64,000 nucleotides of DNA from an uncultured Oscillospiraceae bacterium. Its GTDB lineage: Bacteria; Bacillota; Clostridia; Oscillospirales; Acutalibacteraceae. The stretch covers positions 62,001 through 126,000 of the forward strand of contig UQLQ01000002.1 in the NCBI GenBank assembly GCA_900541905.1, in the 5' to 3' direction. How positions within the stretch are numbered: position 1 is the first letter of the stretch; each line of letters starts with the position of its first letter. This document shows, one piece after another, positions 1-8,898 of the stretch. Under the pieces are notes generated by a model. That model saw only the letters and a list, made by a program, of their open reading frames with translations. It made no database searches and was not told the DNA's origin. A program made the translations under genes and the position numbers.

Positions 1-642
1 GACATTGCCGTCTCGCATGATACATATCAAATCAGCAACTTTGATTGCTTCGCTCATATCGTGCGTGACAAATACAATTGTTTTTTTCAGCTTGGATTGC
101 AACTGTACCAATTCATCTTGTAAATCGGTGCGTGTAATGGGGTCAAGTGCCGAAAAAGGCTCATCCATTAAAATAATATCAGGATTGGTTGCAAATGCAC
201 GGGCTACGCCAACTCGCTGCTGCTGGCCGCCGCTTAATTCGGTTGGATATCGGTCTAAAAATTCATCACAATCCATCCCGACCATGTGCATTAGTTTTTT
301 TGTGTTTTCCTCTAACTCTGCGGGCTTGTATTTTTCAAGTTTTGGAATAATTTCAATGTTTTGCCGCACTGTCATATGAGGAAACAGGCCTGTTTGCTGT
401 ATTACATAACCAATTTTTCTTCGTAAAGCCACTTCATTCATCGTTTGGATATTTTCGCCATTGATATAAATAGCTCCTGAAGTAGGTTTAATCAATCGGT
501 TTATCATTTTCAGCAAAGTGGTTTTTCCACATCCGCTTTCTCCAATGATTGCCACAAACTGACCTTTTGGAATGGTTAAATTAATATCGCGAAGAATCTG
601 TTTTGTTTTATAACTTTTCGCAATATGTTCAAATTGTAACAT
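1..642 (-). CDS. Glycine betaine/carnitine/choline-type ABC transporter ATP-binding protein (partial, C-terminus outside window)
   Basis: The first 214 residues of an ABC ATPase run off the left edge of the window. Walker A (GESGCGKT, residues 34-41), a Q-loop, the signature LSGGQQQR and Walker B (IILMDEP) are all readable, followed by the H-loop THD. The N-terminus and the FVTHDMSEAIKVAD stretch resemble OpuCA/ProV/BusAA proteins, which energise uptake of osmoprotectants; these usually carry C-terminal CBS domains that would lie outside the window. The start ATG follows AGGAGGAGAACGC. The BusR-type repressor directly upstream supports the osmoprotectant assignment. The exact substrate cannot be read. 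Confidence 0.85.
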   Translation of the reverse strand, partial: MLQFEHIAKSYKTKQILRDINLTIPKGQFVAIIGESGCGKTTLLKMINRLIKPTSGAIYINGENIQTMNEVALRRKIGYVIQQTGLFPHMTVRQNIEIIPKLEKYKPAELEENTKKLMHMVGMDCDEFLDRYPTELSGGQQQRVGVARAFATNPDIILMDEPFSALDPITRTDLQDELVQLQSKLKKTIVFVTHDMSEAIKVADLICIMRDGNV

Positions 643-655
643 GCGTTCTCCTCCT

Positions 656-703
656 AAAAAAGAGTAACAACTTCATTATACAATAAAGTTGTTACTCTTT
701 CAA
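656..703 (-). promoter_or_regulatory. Sigma-A promoter inside a 15-bp inverted repeat (probable BusR operator)
   Basis: Read on the minus strand, TTGAAA (698-703), 17 bases and TATAAT (675-680) form a near-consensus promoter beginning just after the stop of the regulator gene. A perfect 15-bp inverted repeat (659-673 and 686-700) brackets the -10 box, which lies in the 12-base centre. The promoter can only serve the transporter operon. The palindrome is the natural operator for the neighbouring repressor. Because six T follow the second arm on the minus strand, it could also terminate transcripts of the regulator gene. Confidence 0.8.
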
Positions 704-706
704 CTC

Positions 707-1351
707 TCATTCTTCTTTTGGAGGATATAAAAACTCTGTTACCCGCTGTGTAGAATCGTCTTGAGGTAGGAAATATAATATATCATGCTCGCATAATTCA
801 ATATAAGGGCCCGGAGAGCGCAGCAATGCATCCTGCTTTCGTACCGCAATTACGGTAGCTCCCGTATTTTGCCAAAATTGTATATCAGATAAGTTTCGGT
901 TTAAGTAGTGGCAGTCCTTCGTGATATGAATTTCAAACGGCATAAACGGGTTCATAGACCGAAAATGTTCTGATGCTTGAATCAGTTCGGATAAATATTG
1001 ATTCAGTGCCTCCATCTCTTGTTTTTGGTGGTCAACACTTTGGAATATTTTTTCTTTGATACTTTCAATGGTTTCACGCTTATTAAATTGTTTGATAAAG
1101 TTGGAGGCGTTCTGTCGCGATTTAATGGTAACGCCGCTTCCTTTTTCGGACACGACAATATCTAAGTCACTTAAAACGCAGATAGCTCGTCTTGCCGTTT
1201 CGGGAGAAACGCCGTAATGGCCTGCGATATAAGAGCGCGTATAGATTTTATCGCCCACTTTATATTCTTCATTTGCTATTCTGGTAGCGATTTCGACAGC
1301 AATTTGTTGGTAGCGTGGCATTGAAATTTTATTTTTAATTTGATATTCCAT
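707..1351 (-). CDS. busR: BusR-type transcriptional repressor (GntR winged helix plus RCK_C/TrkA-C domain)
   Basis: A 214-residue protein with three parts: an N-terminal GntR winged helix (about residues 8-75, with YGVSPETARRAICVL as recognition helix region), a helical linker rich in Q, E and K (about 85-135), and a C-terminal TrkA-C/RCK_C-like domain ending with a typical beta-hairpin around LCEHDILYFLPQD. This architecture and length match BusR of lactic acid bacteria and streptococci, a c-di-AMP-binding repressor of a glycine betaine importer. Here it sits directly upstream of such an importer, which supports the same job. The ATG at 1351 is preferred over that at 1357 because AAGGA lies eight bases before it and only two before the other. 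c-di-AMP binding is inferred from the family. Confidence 0.85.
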   Translation of the reverse strand: MEYQIKNKISMPRYQQIAVEIATRIANEEYKVGDKIYTRSYIAGHYGVSPETARRAICVLSDLDIVVSEKGSGVTIKSRQNASNFIKQFNKRETIESIKEKIFQSVDHQKQEMEALNQYLSELIQASEHFRSMNPFMPFEIHITKDCHYLNRNLSDIQFWQNTGATVIAVRKQDALLRSPGPYIELCEHDILYFLPQDDSTQRVTEFLYPPKEE

Positions 1352-1595
1352 AACCATAGTCCTTTTTATTGTGATATCTTAAATTTTAATGAAAACTTAA
1401 TACTGTGACCGTTAATCACTATACCATATTTATTTGAGTTACTCAATAAGTTTGTATGTAGAATTTTGAATTTGATACAGTATGATTCTAATCCTGTATA
1501 TTCCATACGGTCAAGTGGTTTGTTGATATCTTGATTCTAAATTTGTACATGCCGACATATAGTTAAAACACAGTGAAAAATGGGGGGATGCAAAA

Positions 1596-4277
1596 GTGGA
1601 TTGGCAAAATTTATCGAAGGAGGAATGTATAAAAAAGCTGGAAACCAACCAAAACAAAGGATTATCTACGTCTCAAGTGAAAAAAAGGCTGGAGCAATAT
1701 GGAACAAATGAGCTAACGCATAAAAAGAAAAACGGATTTTTCAAAAAATTTATCGGTCAATTTTCTGACTTTATGGTAATTATTCTGCTAATTGCAGCTG
1801 CGGTATCTTTTATTACATCCCTGATTCGCCATGATATGGATTTTATTGATTCCATAATCATTTTGACCATAGTGGTTGTCAATGCATTCACCGGTGTAAT
1901 ACAGGAAAGCAGAGCAGAAAAAGCAATTGAAGCCCTAAAAAAATTGTCTTCTCCGCAAGCAACAGTGCTTAGAGACGGAAAAGAGATGAAAATAGATTCT
2001 TCCGGTTTGGTGCCGGGTGACATTGTGGTGCTTTCAACAGGAGATATGGTGCCTGCCGATTTAAGAATTTTGGAATCTTACAGTCTCAAAGCGGAGGAAT
2101 CTGCATTGACAGGAGAATCGGTACCGGTTGAAAAAAGTCCAAACGGTATTTTTTCTGCAGCTACGCCAATTGGAGACCGTACCAATATGCTGTTTTCCGG
2201 CAGCAGTGTCACCGCAGGCAGAGGAAAAGGCGTTGTTGTTGCGACTGCGATGAAAACGGAAGTAGGAAAAATAGCGCACATGATTAATACGGAAGAAACG
2301 CCGCAAACACCGCTGCAAAATCATTTGGCAAAAACAAGCAAAATTTTAGGTATCGGCGCTCTTATCATTTGTGGTATTATCTTTATTCTAGGATTGTTCC
2401 AGCATATATCTCCATTGGAAATGTTTATGATTTCCATCAGTTTGGCCGTTGCAGCAATACCGGAGGGACTTCCTGTTATTGTGACCATTGTTTTGGCAAT
2501 GGGCGTCAAACGAATGGCTACCAATCGTGCGATTATCAGACGATTACCCGCAGTGGAAACACTGGGAGGCGCCAGTGTGATTTGTTCTGATAAGACGGGA
2601 ACACTGACGCAGAATAAAATGACGGTGGTGGAAATGGCAGACAGCGAACATGCGTTGGATTTAAGAGGAACAGAACCGGAGTTTATATTGAATTTGGCAG
2701 TGTTATGTAACAATTGTACGGTGTCTGCCGAACGAGTGAACGGAGACCCTACAGAAGCAGCTTTGGTGATTGCTTCCAAGAATAAGAAAAATGTGTTGGA
2801 ACAGCAGTATCCTCGCATAAAGGAAATCCCGTTTTCGTCTGACAGAAAACGTATGACGACAATACATCGTCTGCATACGGGTGGATATCGCATTATTACA
2901 AAAGGCGCTCCCGATGTTCTGTTGAATTTGTGTACAGGGGTACATATCCAAAATAACAGCCACACGCTGACTGCTTCTGTAAAAAATCGTATTATGCACA
3001 GAAACAGCGATATGGCTTCCCGTTCTCTCCGTGTGCTGGGAGTTGCATATAAAGATGTAACAGAATTGCCAAGCGGAGAGAAAATGATAGAAAGCAACCT
3101 GACTTTTTGCGGTTTAATCGGTATGATTGACCCTCCGCGCCCCGAGGCAAAAGAGGCGGTTCGTATGTGTAAACAAGCAGGTATTCGTCCTGTTATGATT
3201 ACGGGAGACCATGTGGCAACCGCAACTGCCATTGGCAGAGAGTTAGGGATTCTCGATGAAAACGGTATGGCTCTGACAGGGGCACAGTTGGACCAAATGG
3301 AACAGCATCAGCTTGAAAAAGAAATTTACAAATATTGTGTCTATGCAAGGGTATCACCTGCCCATAAAGTGCGTATTGTAAAAGCGTTTCAAGCCAAAGG
3401 GGAAGTTGTTGCCATGACAGGCGACGGAGTCAATGATGCTCCGGCCTTAAAAGCGGCAGACATCGGCTGCGCTATGGGACAGTCCGGCACGGATGTTGCA
3501 AAAGGAGCTTCGGATTTGATTTTGACCGATGACAACTTTTCAACCATTGTGTCTGCGGTCAGAGAAGGAAGAGGTATCTATGAAAATATACGCAAAACCA
3601 TCCATTTCTTAATCTCGTGTAATATTGGGGAGATTATGACCATTTTGGTGGCATTTATTTTTGGAATGCCAAGTCCTTTGTTGGCAATTCAACTGTTGTG
3701 GGTGAATTTGGTGACAGATTCTTTGCCCGCGCTTGCATTGGGAGTAGACCCGATTGATGATGATATTATGCAGCGCAAACCGTCACGCCAAAGCAAAAGC
3801 TTGTTTGGCAACGGAATGGGCTATAATATTGTGGTAGAGGGCTGTATGATAGGTGCGCTGTCCTTGCTGGCATTTACCATTGGCCGTGTATTCTTTGACG
3901 GAACAGGCACAGAACCGCTCATCGGAAGAACAATGGCCTTTGCGGTACTCAGTTTGTCTCAGGTTGCGCATGCATTTAACATGCGGTCAGAGCATTCTAT
4001 CTTCCATATTGGTGTGTTTAAAAATCGTAAACTGGTGATTGCTGCGCTTGCATGTATTGCATTGCAAGCAAGCGTTATTTTGATTCCGCCCTTGTCTGCG
4101 GTATTTAAAACAGCACATTTAGGCATTCTACAGTGGGCAATTGTCATTGGATTGGCATTGGTGCCGATTGTTGTGGTAGAAATTGAAAAGCTTTTGTTCC
4201 GTATGATAAGAGCATTATTCCCGCCGAAAGAAAAATCTCATAAAAAAGTAAATAAGAAAGAAGCGAAACAACTCTGA
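1596..4277 (+). CDS. Cation-transporting P-type ATPase, Ca2+ (type IIA) class
   Basis: An 893-residue P-type ATPase of usual length. The actuator motif TGES is at 172-175, the phosphorylation site DKTGTLT starts at Asp332 and the hinge motif TGDGVNDAP at 608-616. Transmembrane helix 4 carries PEGLP (289-293) and helix 6 NLVTD (704-708), the Ca2+ ligand patterns of SERCA-type pumps, so calcium efflux is the likely role. An N-terminal cation-ATPase domain and a C-terminal block of four helices are present, ending in a Lys-rich tail. The start is GTG, eight bases after GGGGGG. It is transcribed divergently from busR and appears monocistronic, with a terminator at 4342-4371. Confidence 0.92.
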   Translation: MDWQNLSKEECIKKLETNQNKGLSTSQVKKRLEQYGTNELTHKKKNGFFKKFIGQFSDFMVIILLIAAAVSFITSLIRHDMDFIDSIIILTIVVVNAFTGVIQESRAEKAIEALKKLSSPQATVLRDGKEMKIDSSGLVPGDIVVLSTGDMVPADLRILESYSLKAEESALTGESVPVEKSPNGIFSAATPIGDRTNMLFSGSSVTAGRGKGVVVATAMKTEVGKIAHMINTEETPQTPLQNHLAKTSKILGIGALIICGIIFILGLFQHISPLEMFMISISLAVAAIPEGLPVIVTIVLAMGVKRMATNRAIIRRLPAVETLGGASVICSDKTGTLTQNKMTVVEMADSEHALDLRGTEPEFILNLAVLCNNCTVSAERVNGDPTEAALVIASKNKKNVLEQQYPRIKEIPFSSDRKRMTTIHRLHTGGYRIITKGAPDVLLNLCTGVHIQNNSHTLTASVKNRIMHRNSDMASRSLRVLGVAYKDVTELPSGEKMIESNLTFCGLIGMIDPPRPEAKEAVRMCKQAGIRPVMITGDHVATATAIGRELGILDENGMALTGAQLDQMEQHQLEKEIYKYCVYARVSPAHKVRIVKAFQAKGEVVAMTGDGVNDAPALKAADIGCAMGQSGTDVAKGASDLILTDDNFSTIVSAVREGRGIYENIRKTIHFLISCNIGEIMTILVAFIFGMPSPLLAIQLLWVNLVTDSLPALALGVDPIDDDIMQRKPSRQSKSLFGNGMGYNIVVEGCMIGALSLLAFTIGRVFFDGTGTEPLIGRTMAFAVLSLSQVAHAFNMRSEHSIFHIGVFKNRKLVIAALACIALQASVILIPPLSAVFKTAHLGILQWAIVIGLALVPIVVVEIEKLLFRMIRALFPPKEKSHKKVNKKEAKQL

Positions 4278-4341
4278 CGGACGGTTATGGCAGAATGGTG
4301 ACAGGGTGGGTGTTTGGGAATCCGCAGAGAAGTTGCAAATC

Positions 4342-4371
4342 AAAAGCGCGTGTATGAACATGCGCTTTTTT
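4342..4371 (+). terminator. Rho-independent terminator after the P-type ATPase
   Basis: An 11-bp stem with one G-T wobble (4342-4352 with 4359-4369) closes a six-base loop and ends in a T run. Confidence 0.85.
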
Positions 4372-4386
4372 GTCGTGAAAAATAAT

Positions 4387-4444
4387 TTGACTTTTGATAG
4401 TGTATATGATATATTACAACTGTATTAATTTAAATAGTACAGTT
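4387..4444 (+). promoter_or_regulatory. Promoter and palindromic operator of the ytrA-like operon
   Basis: TTGACT (4387-4392), a 17-base spacer and TATATT (4410-4415) form a sigma-A promoter. Immediately downstream, AACTGTA (4418-4424) and TACAGTT (4438-4444) form the arms of an imperfect 27-bp palindrome covering the expected transcription start, so a dimeric repressor bound there would block transcription. The first gene of the operon encodes a GntR/YtrA-type protein, making autorepression likely. Confidence 0.7.
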
Positions 4445-4465
4445 ATTACAGATAGGAGGGAGTTT

Positions 4466-4849
4466 GTGTTTACATTAGACTATCAAAGCAGACTGCCAAT
4501 TTATGAGCAGTTATATAAATCAATTATTAAAATGGCATCGCTCGGTGTAATGGAGCCCAATGAAAAACTTCCTTCTGTGCGAGTGTTGGGGCAGCAGTTA
4601 GGCGTCAATCCCAATACAGTGCAAAAGGCGTATCAAATGTTAGAAAGAGATCAAATTATTTATTCCATACCGGGAAAAGGATCTTTTATTTCACCGGATT
4701 TATCCAGTGTAGACGTAAAAAAGTCAGAGGCATTGGAAAAGGTAGCTTTGGCAGTGAAAGAAGCCATTGACCACGGCGTAGAGAAATATGAATTGCTGCA
4801 ATACATAGAACAGCTGTTAAATATAGAAAGTGCAGGTGAAGAAACATGA
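4466..4849 (+). CDS. GntR-family, YtrA-subfamily transcriptional regulator
   Basis: A 127-residue protein with a winged helix at about residues 10-75 (YEQLYKSIIKMASLG, then QQLGVNPNTVQKAYQMLE) and only a short helical C-terminus, the layout of the YtrA subfamily. The GTG start at 4466 follows AGGAGGG by five bases; reading further upstream would pass through the promoter and operator. Its stop overlaps the ABC ATPase start (ATGA), so the two are translationally coupled. Members of this subfamily usually repress their own ABC operon in response to cell-envelope stress; the inducer here is unknown. Confidence 0.88.
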   Translation: MFTLDYQSRLPIYEQLYKSIIKMASLGVMEPNEKLPSVRVLGQQLGVNPNTVQKAYQMLERDQIIYSIPGKGSFISPDLSSVDVKKSEALEKVALAVKEAIDHGVEKYELLQYIEQLLNIESAGEET

Positions 4850-5745
4850 TACAGGTGGAGCGTCTTACAAAGAAATTTCAAACCCATACTGCCTTAAACC
4901 AAATTTCTGTTTCTGTACAGCCCGGTTCGGTATTTGGTTTGGTAGGTTCTAACGGGGCAGGTAAATCTACTCTGCTGAGAACCATTGCAGGTATTTATAA
5001 ACCGGACAGCGGCACGGTTGCCATTGACGGTACTCCTATTTTTGAACATCCCAATGTAAAAAATGATATTTTCTTTATTTCGGATTTTCCTTATTTTATT
5101 CCGCAAAGCAACATGAAAGAGATGGCTAAATTTTACGCTTCTATGTACTCTAACTGGAGTCATGAGCGATATCGTGAACTGTGTAATTTATTTCCGATTG
5201 AAGAAAAAATGAAAATTTCCAGCATGTCCAAAGGAATGCAAAGGCAGGTTGCTTTAATTTGCGCACTGTCCACCCAGCCAAAAGTACTGCTAATGGACGA
5301 AATTTTTGATGGACTTGACCCGGTTATGCGTCAATTACTGAAAAAATTATTGGCACGAGAAGTGTCCGAGCGCAATATTACCGTTATGATTGCTTCCCAT
5401 AACTTGCGAGAATTGGAGGATGTATGTGACCATGTGGGACTGCTTCATCAAGGTGGTGTAGTATTTGAGCAAGAGCTGGACGGCCTGAAATTGAATCTGC
5501 ATAAACTGCAAGCTGTATTTAAACCAATGATTTCAATGGATGTATTTTCTGATTTGGATATTCTGAAATTTGATATGAAAGGTTCATTAATCAATATGGT
5601 AATACGCGGTGACAAAGGTGTTATTTCCAGAAGAATAGAGGCGCTAAAGCCTGTTTATTTTGAAATGCTTCCTTTAACATTGGAAGAAGTATTTATTAGT
5701 GAAATGGAGGTATCCGGTTATGACATTGACAAAATCATACCATAA
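4846..5745 (+). CDS. ABC transporter ATP-binding protein (YtrB/BcrA-like exporter ATPase)
   Basis: A 299-residue ATPase with Walker A (GSNGAGKST) near residue 37, a degenerate signature (MSKGMQRQV), Walker B (VLLMDEIFDGLDP) and an H-loop histidine (IASHNL). A roughly 80-residue C-terminal extension follows, as in exporter ATPases of the YtrB/BcrA group. It starts within the stop codon of the regulator and overlaps the permease gene by 26 bases. It probably powers export, or peptide-antibiotic or envelope-stress resistance, together with the next gene; the substrate cannot be deduced. Confidence 0.88.
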   Translation: MIQVERLTKKFQTHTALNQISVSVQPGSVFGLVGSNGAGKSTLLRTIAGIYKPDSGTVAIDGTPIFEHPNVKNDIFFISDFPYFIPQSNMKEMAKFYASMYSNWSHERYRELCNLFPIEEKMKISSMSKGMQRQVALICALSTQPKVLLMDEIFDGLDPVMRQLLKKLLAREVSERNITVMIASHNLRELEDVCDHVGLLHQGGVVFEQELDGLKLNLHKLQAVFKPMISMDVFSDLDILKFDMKGSLINMVIRGDKGVISRRIEALKPVYFEMLPLTLEEVFISEMEVSGYDIDKIIP

Positions 5746-7636
5746 CAGCTTTCGGCAATGGTGGTCAGTGTATACTTGGTCTTTAAAAAAGCAAAGTGGT
5801 ATCGGCATTATATATTTGATTTTGTTATGTCTGGCATTGCCTTTTCTGCTGGGAATTATATTGTTTAGTTCCATCAAGAATCAGCATGTGCTTACCGGTG
5901 AAAATATTGCAAACGGACTCCATATACTATTTACATTTTTGGTAATACCCGGGACATTGTTATTTGTTTTTATTACTGCTGTTTTATTGTTTCGGTTCAT
6001 GCATAACAAACGTAGTACGGATTTCTATCATGCCTTGCCGGTTTCTCGTACTGCAATGTTTTTTGGACGATTTTTAGCCGGATTTACTGTTTTAGCCGTT
6101 CCAATGATCATTTGTTGCTGCATTACGGCAATTGTACTGGTTTGTTTGCAAGGGACAGTAAATATATTAGGAATGCCATACGGTACATTATTTTTGTATC
6201 TGCTTTATTTATTGATTATCATTTTAATTACTTATGCGTTTACGGTGTTTATTGCAGTATGCAGCGGGACTACGTTTAATGCAATTATTTCAGCCGTTGC
6301 AATAGGAGTTGCATACCCAATCTTTATGTACCTTCTTATTATCATGGTAAATTCATTACTTCCTGGCTTTACACTGGAAGGGTTTACTACTATTTTAACA
6401 GCAGGTTCTCCGTATATGGCGTCATTTGTTCCTGTGTTTTTTATAGCTTATACCAGCCAAGGAATAACTATGAGTGCGGATATGATTGCCTTTTTTGTTT
6501 GGTGGGCATGTATTACCGTTGTCATGATTGCTGCATCATGGTTATTGTATCGTGCCAGAAAAAGTGAAAATGCAGAAGGACGAAAAGCATATCCGGTACC
6601 GCAAATCATCATTCGTACTGTAGTATCGGGCGCAGTAGGAATTGGATTGGGATATATTTTGTTTTCTACATTGGGTGGTACAGTTGCTTTCTTTGCAGGT
6701 GTAGTAATCGGAGCAGTAATTGCTCATATCATTATTGAAGTATTGTATGCCAGAGGGTTTCGTACTTTGTTGAAATCACTGCCATACTTAGCAGGATTTT
6801 TGGTACTGTTTGGTATTTACTATGCCATATTGGCTACAGGATGTTTTGGATATGATACAAAAGTACCGCTTGCCAATCAGGTAGAAAGTGTGGATTTGGA
6901 CTTAGATAATACCACAGCAAATGAAATTCTGGATGTAAATGGGAAAACCATTGGTACGGTCACACCTGTTCGCTTGCAAGACAGAACGTCCATTGAAGCG
7001 GTAATCGGCTGGCACCAGGCTACTGTAGATGAGAATCGGGAGAAACATTATCCTTATCAGATGTCTGACCATATTTTTTCCGGAAAAGTGACATATCACT
7101 TAAAGGATGGTAGTACATTAACCAGAACAGTGGAATATTTCCGAGATTCAAATGCCGCGGAAACAAACAGTATGTCTTCCAAACGAAAAGAGAAGAAGAG
7201 TTTGTTGGAGAATCAAGAGGAATACATTAAAAAATCAAATTTAATTTTTTATGTAGAACCTCAAGCTTTGAATACAGTAACGGTTGTAAAAGGAAATGTC
7301 GATTCCGGAACATACATTACAGAGGAAGGACAAAAAGAAACTTTGCTCCAAATGTTACAACAAGATATTATGAGAGCAGAAATGAATCGCTCTCATTCTG
7401 ACGGAAATGAACCTTTGTTGCAAGAGAGTGCTGATACGCAAATCGATGAAAATACGATTTTGCTGACAATAGATACAAAACCATTTGTCCCATCTCAAAA
7501 TGGTATCGTACGCCAACTAATTGGTTCTTATAACGGACAGATTAGACTTTCACAAACAAGTTTCCCCTATGTGATTGATGAATCAGAATTTCCAAATACG
7601 TATCAATATTTATTGGATAACGGTTTTCTGGCATAA
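5720..7636 (+). CDS. ABC-2 type membrane permease with large C-terminal soluble domain
   Basis: A 638-residue membrane protein. The N-terminal ~395 residues contain several hydrophobic helices, with the conserved ABC-2 permease pattern RSTDFYHALPVSR after the second helix. The last ~240 residues are hydrophilic and probably extracytoplasmic, with a conserved-looking segment from YDTKVPLANQVESVDLDL onward; clostridial YtrA-linked permeases often carry such a domain. The ATG at 5720 is preferred because GGAGG lies nine bases upstream, inside the end of the ATPase gene. It is the last gene of the operon, followed by a strong terminator. Confidence 0.82.
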   Translation: MTLTKSYHNSFRQWWSVYTWSLKKQSGIGIIYLILLCLALPFLLGIILFSSIKNQHVLTGENIANGLHILFTFLVIPGTLLFVFITAVLLFRFMHNKRSTDFYHALPVSRTAMFFGRFLAGFTVLAVPMIICCCITAIVLVCLQGTVNILGMPYGTLFLYLLYLLIIILITYAFTVFIAVCSGTTFNAIISAVAIGVAYPIFMYLLIIMVNSLLPGFTLEGFTTILTAGSPYMASFVPVFFIAYTSQGITMSADMIAFFVWWACITVVMIAASWLLYRARKSENAEGRKAYPVPQIIIRTVVSGAVGIGLGYILFSTLGGTVAFFAGVVIGAVIAHIIIEVLYARGFRTLLKSLPYLAGFLVLFGIYYAILATGCFGYDTKVPLANQVESVDLDLDNTTANEILDVNGKTIGTVTPVRLQDRTSIEAVIGWHQATVDENREKHYPYQMSDHIFSGKVTYHLKDGSTLTRTVEYFRDSNAAETNSMSSKRKEKKSLLENQEEYIKKSNLIFYVEPQALNTVTVVKGNVDSGTYITEEGQKETLLQMLQQDIMRAEMNRSHSDGNEPLLQESADTQIDENTILLTIDTKPFVPSQNGIVRQLIGSYNGQIRLSQTSFPYVIDESEFPNTYQYLLDNGFLA

Positions 7637-7644
7637 AATTTTTT

Positions 7645-7679
7645 AAAATGCATTCTATGTTAATAGGATGCATTTTTTT
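7645..7679 (+). terminator. Terminator of the ytrA-like operon
   Basis: A 13-bp stem with one wobble pair (7645-7657 with 7664-7676) and a six-base loop, followed by T residues. Confidence 0.88.
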
Positions 7680-7806
7680 ATTTTTTACAAATTCAGTTTT
7701 GTTATTTTTAAAAAAGAATCGAATAATTCCGAATATGTATGTCAATGATATGGATAATGAAAGAAACATACATAAGGGGATACTTTGTGTAACGGAGGAA
7801 TCATAG

Positions 7807-8874
7807 ATGGCAAAAAAAATACTACCTTATATGGCAAGTTTTCTTGCAATCTTTTTTATCATTCCGTTTCTGTCGATTCAGGTTGCAGGAGAAGAGGTAA
7901 CGTTTGAAACAAATTCAAAAGCGCTGTATATGGTAGATTTAAACACACAGGAAGTGGTATATCAAAAAAATGCTGCACAGCAGTTGGAGCCTGCTTCCTG
8001 TACCAAAATTATGACGTATATTGTTGCTGTGGAATCCATATCTGATTTGGTAAATACAAAGATAACGGCCGGCAGTTATGTATCAGCCATGCTTCAGGGA
8101 ACAGACAGTTCGCTGTCCGGAATTCGGCAAGGAGAACAATTAACTGCATTACAGCTGTTAAACTGTATGATGATACCATCAGGCAACGATGCAGCACTTG
8201 TTTTAGCGGAATACATCGGCAATGGAGATATTAATATATTTGTGGACAAAATGAATGAGAAGGCTGCGGAGCTGGGATGCACCAATACACATTTTGTCAA
8301 TCCTCACGGTTTGCACGACGATAATCATTACACAACAGCCGAGGATCTTTATAAAATAACACAGTATGCAATGAGTCTACCTTATTTTATGGATATTGTG
8401 ACACAGACAGAATACACATTGCCTCCGACGAATTTATATACGGGGGAACGTACCATTTATACAACCAATAAGATGATGGATAAGAATGAACCTGTTTATT
8501 ACGAACCGTATATTGAAGGAATAAAAACAGGGTCACATGATGAAGCAGGTTATTGTTTGGTTACCACTGCTCAGAAAAATGGACAGAGATACATGATTGT
8601 TGCCTTAGGTGCACCAATTGGTGATGTGCATGGAGAGATGTTGGACACAAAAAATTTGTATGACTGGGCATTTCAAGGTTTTCAGGAGAGCAGTCCTGTA
8701 TTGGCACACAATGTATATCCGGAGATAAAACGAGGGCAGCTATGGGATAAAATGAATACAGTTATTTCATCTCCATGGTTTGTAGCCATATGCAGTATGG
8801 TTATTGTAATCGTGGTATTATTATTGTCAGATTATGCACAGAAATATCGGCACAAGAAAAAGAACGGAAAATAA
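7807..8874 (+). CDS. D-alanyl-D-alanine carboxypeptidase, DacF/PBP5-like
   Basis: A 355-residue serine peptidase of family S11. It has an N-terminal signal sequence (about residues 1-28), the active-site SxxK as S-C-T-K (in PASCTKIM, near residue 66), SGN near residue 122 and KTGS near residue 240. A C-terminal hydrophobic helix and basic tail anchor it in the membrane. It trims the terminal D-Ala from peptidoglycan stem peptides; in spore formers such enzymes often act on the spore cortex. GGAGG precedes the ATG. The CotJC-like gene follows after 24 bases, suggesting co-transcription and a sporulation role. Confidence 0.9.
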   Translation: MAKKILPYMASFLAIFFIIPFLSIQVAGEEVTFETNSKALYMVDLNTQEVVYQKNAAQQLEPASCTKIMTYIVAVESISDLVNTKITAGSYVSAMLQGTDSSLSGIRQGEQLTALQLLNCMMIPSGNDAALVLAEYIGNGDINIFVDKMNEKAAELGCTNTHFVNPHGLHDDNHYTTAEDLYKITQYAMSLPYFMDIVTQTEYTLPPTNLYTGERTIYTTNKMMDKNEPVYYEPYIEGIKTGSHDEAGYCLVTTAQKNGQRYMIVALGAPIGDVHGEMLDTKNLYDWAFQGFQESSPVLAHNVYPEIKRGQLWDKMNTVISSPWFVAICSMVIVIVVLLLSDYAQKYRHKKKNGK

Positions 8875-8898
8875 GAAGAAAACAAAGGAGGAATCGAG

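Noticed and set aside
2321..3232. A 303-codon open frame antisense to the P-type ATPase
   Set aside because: It is a shadow of the ATPase reading frame, without a ribosome binding site or recognisable domain.
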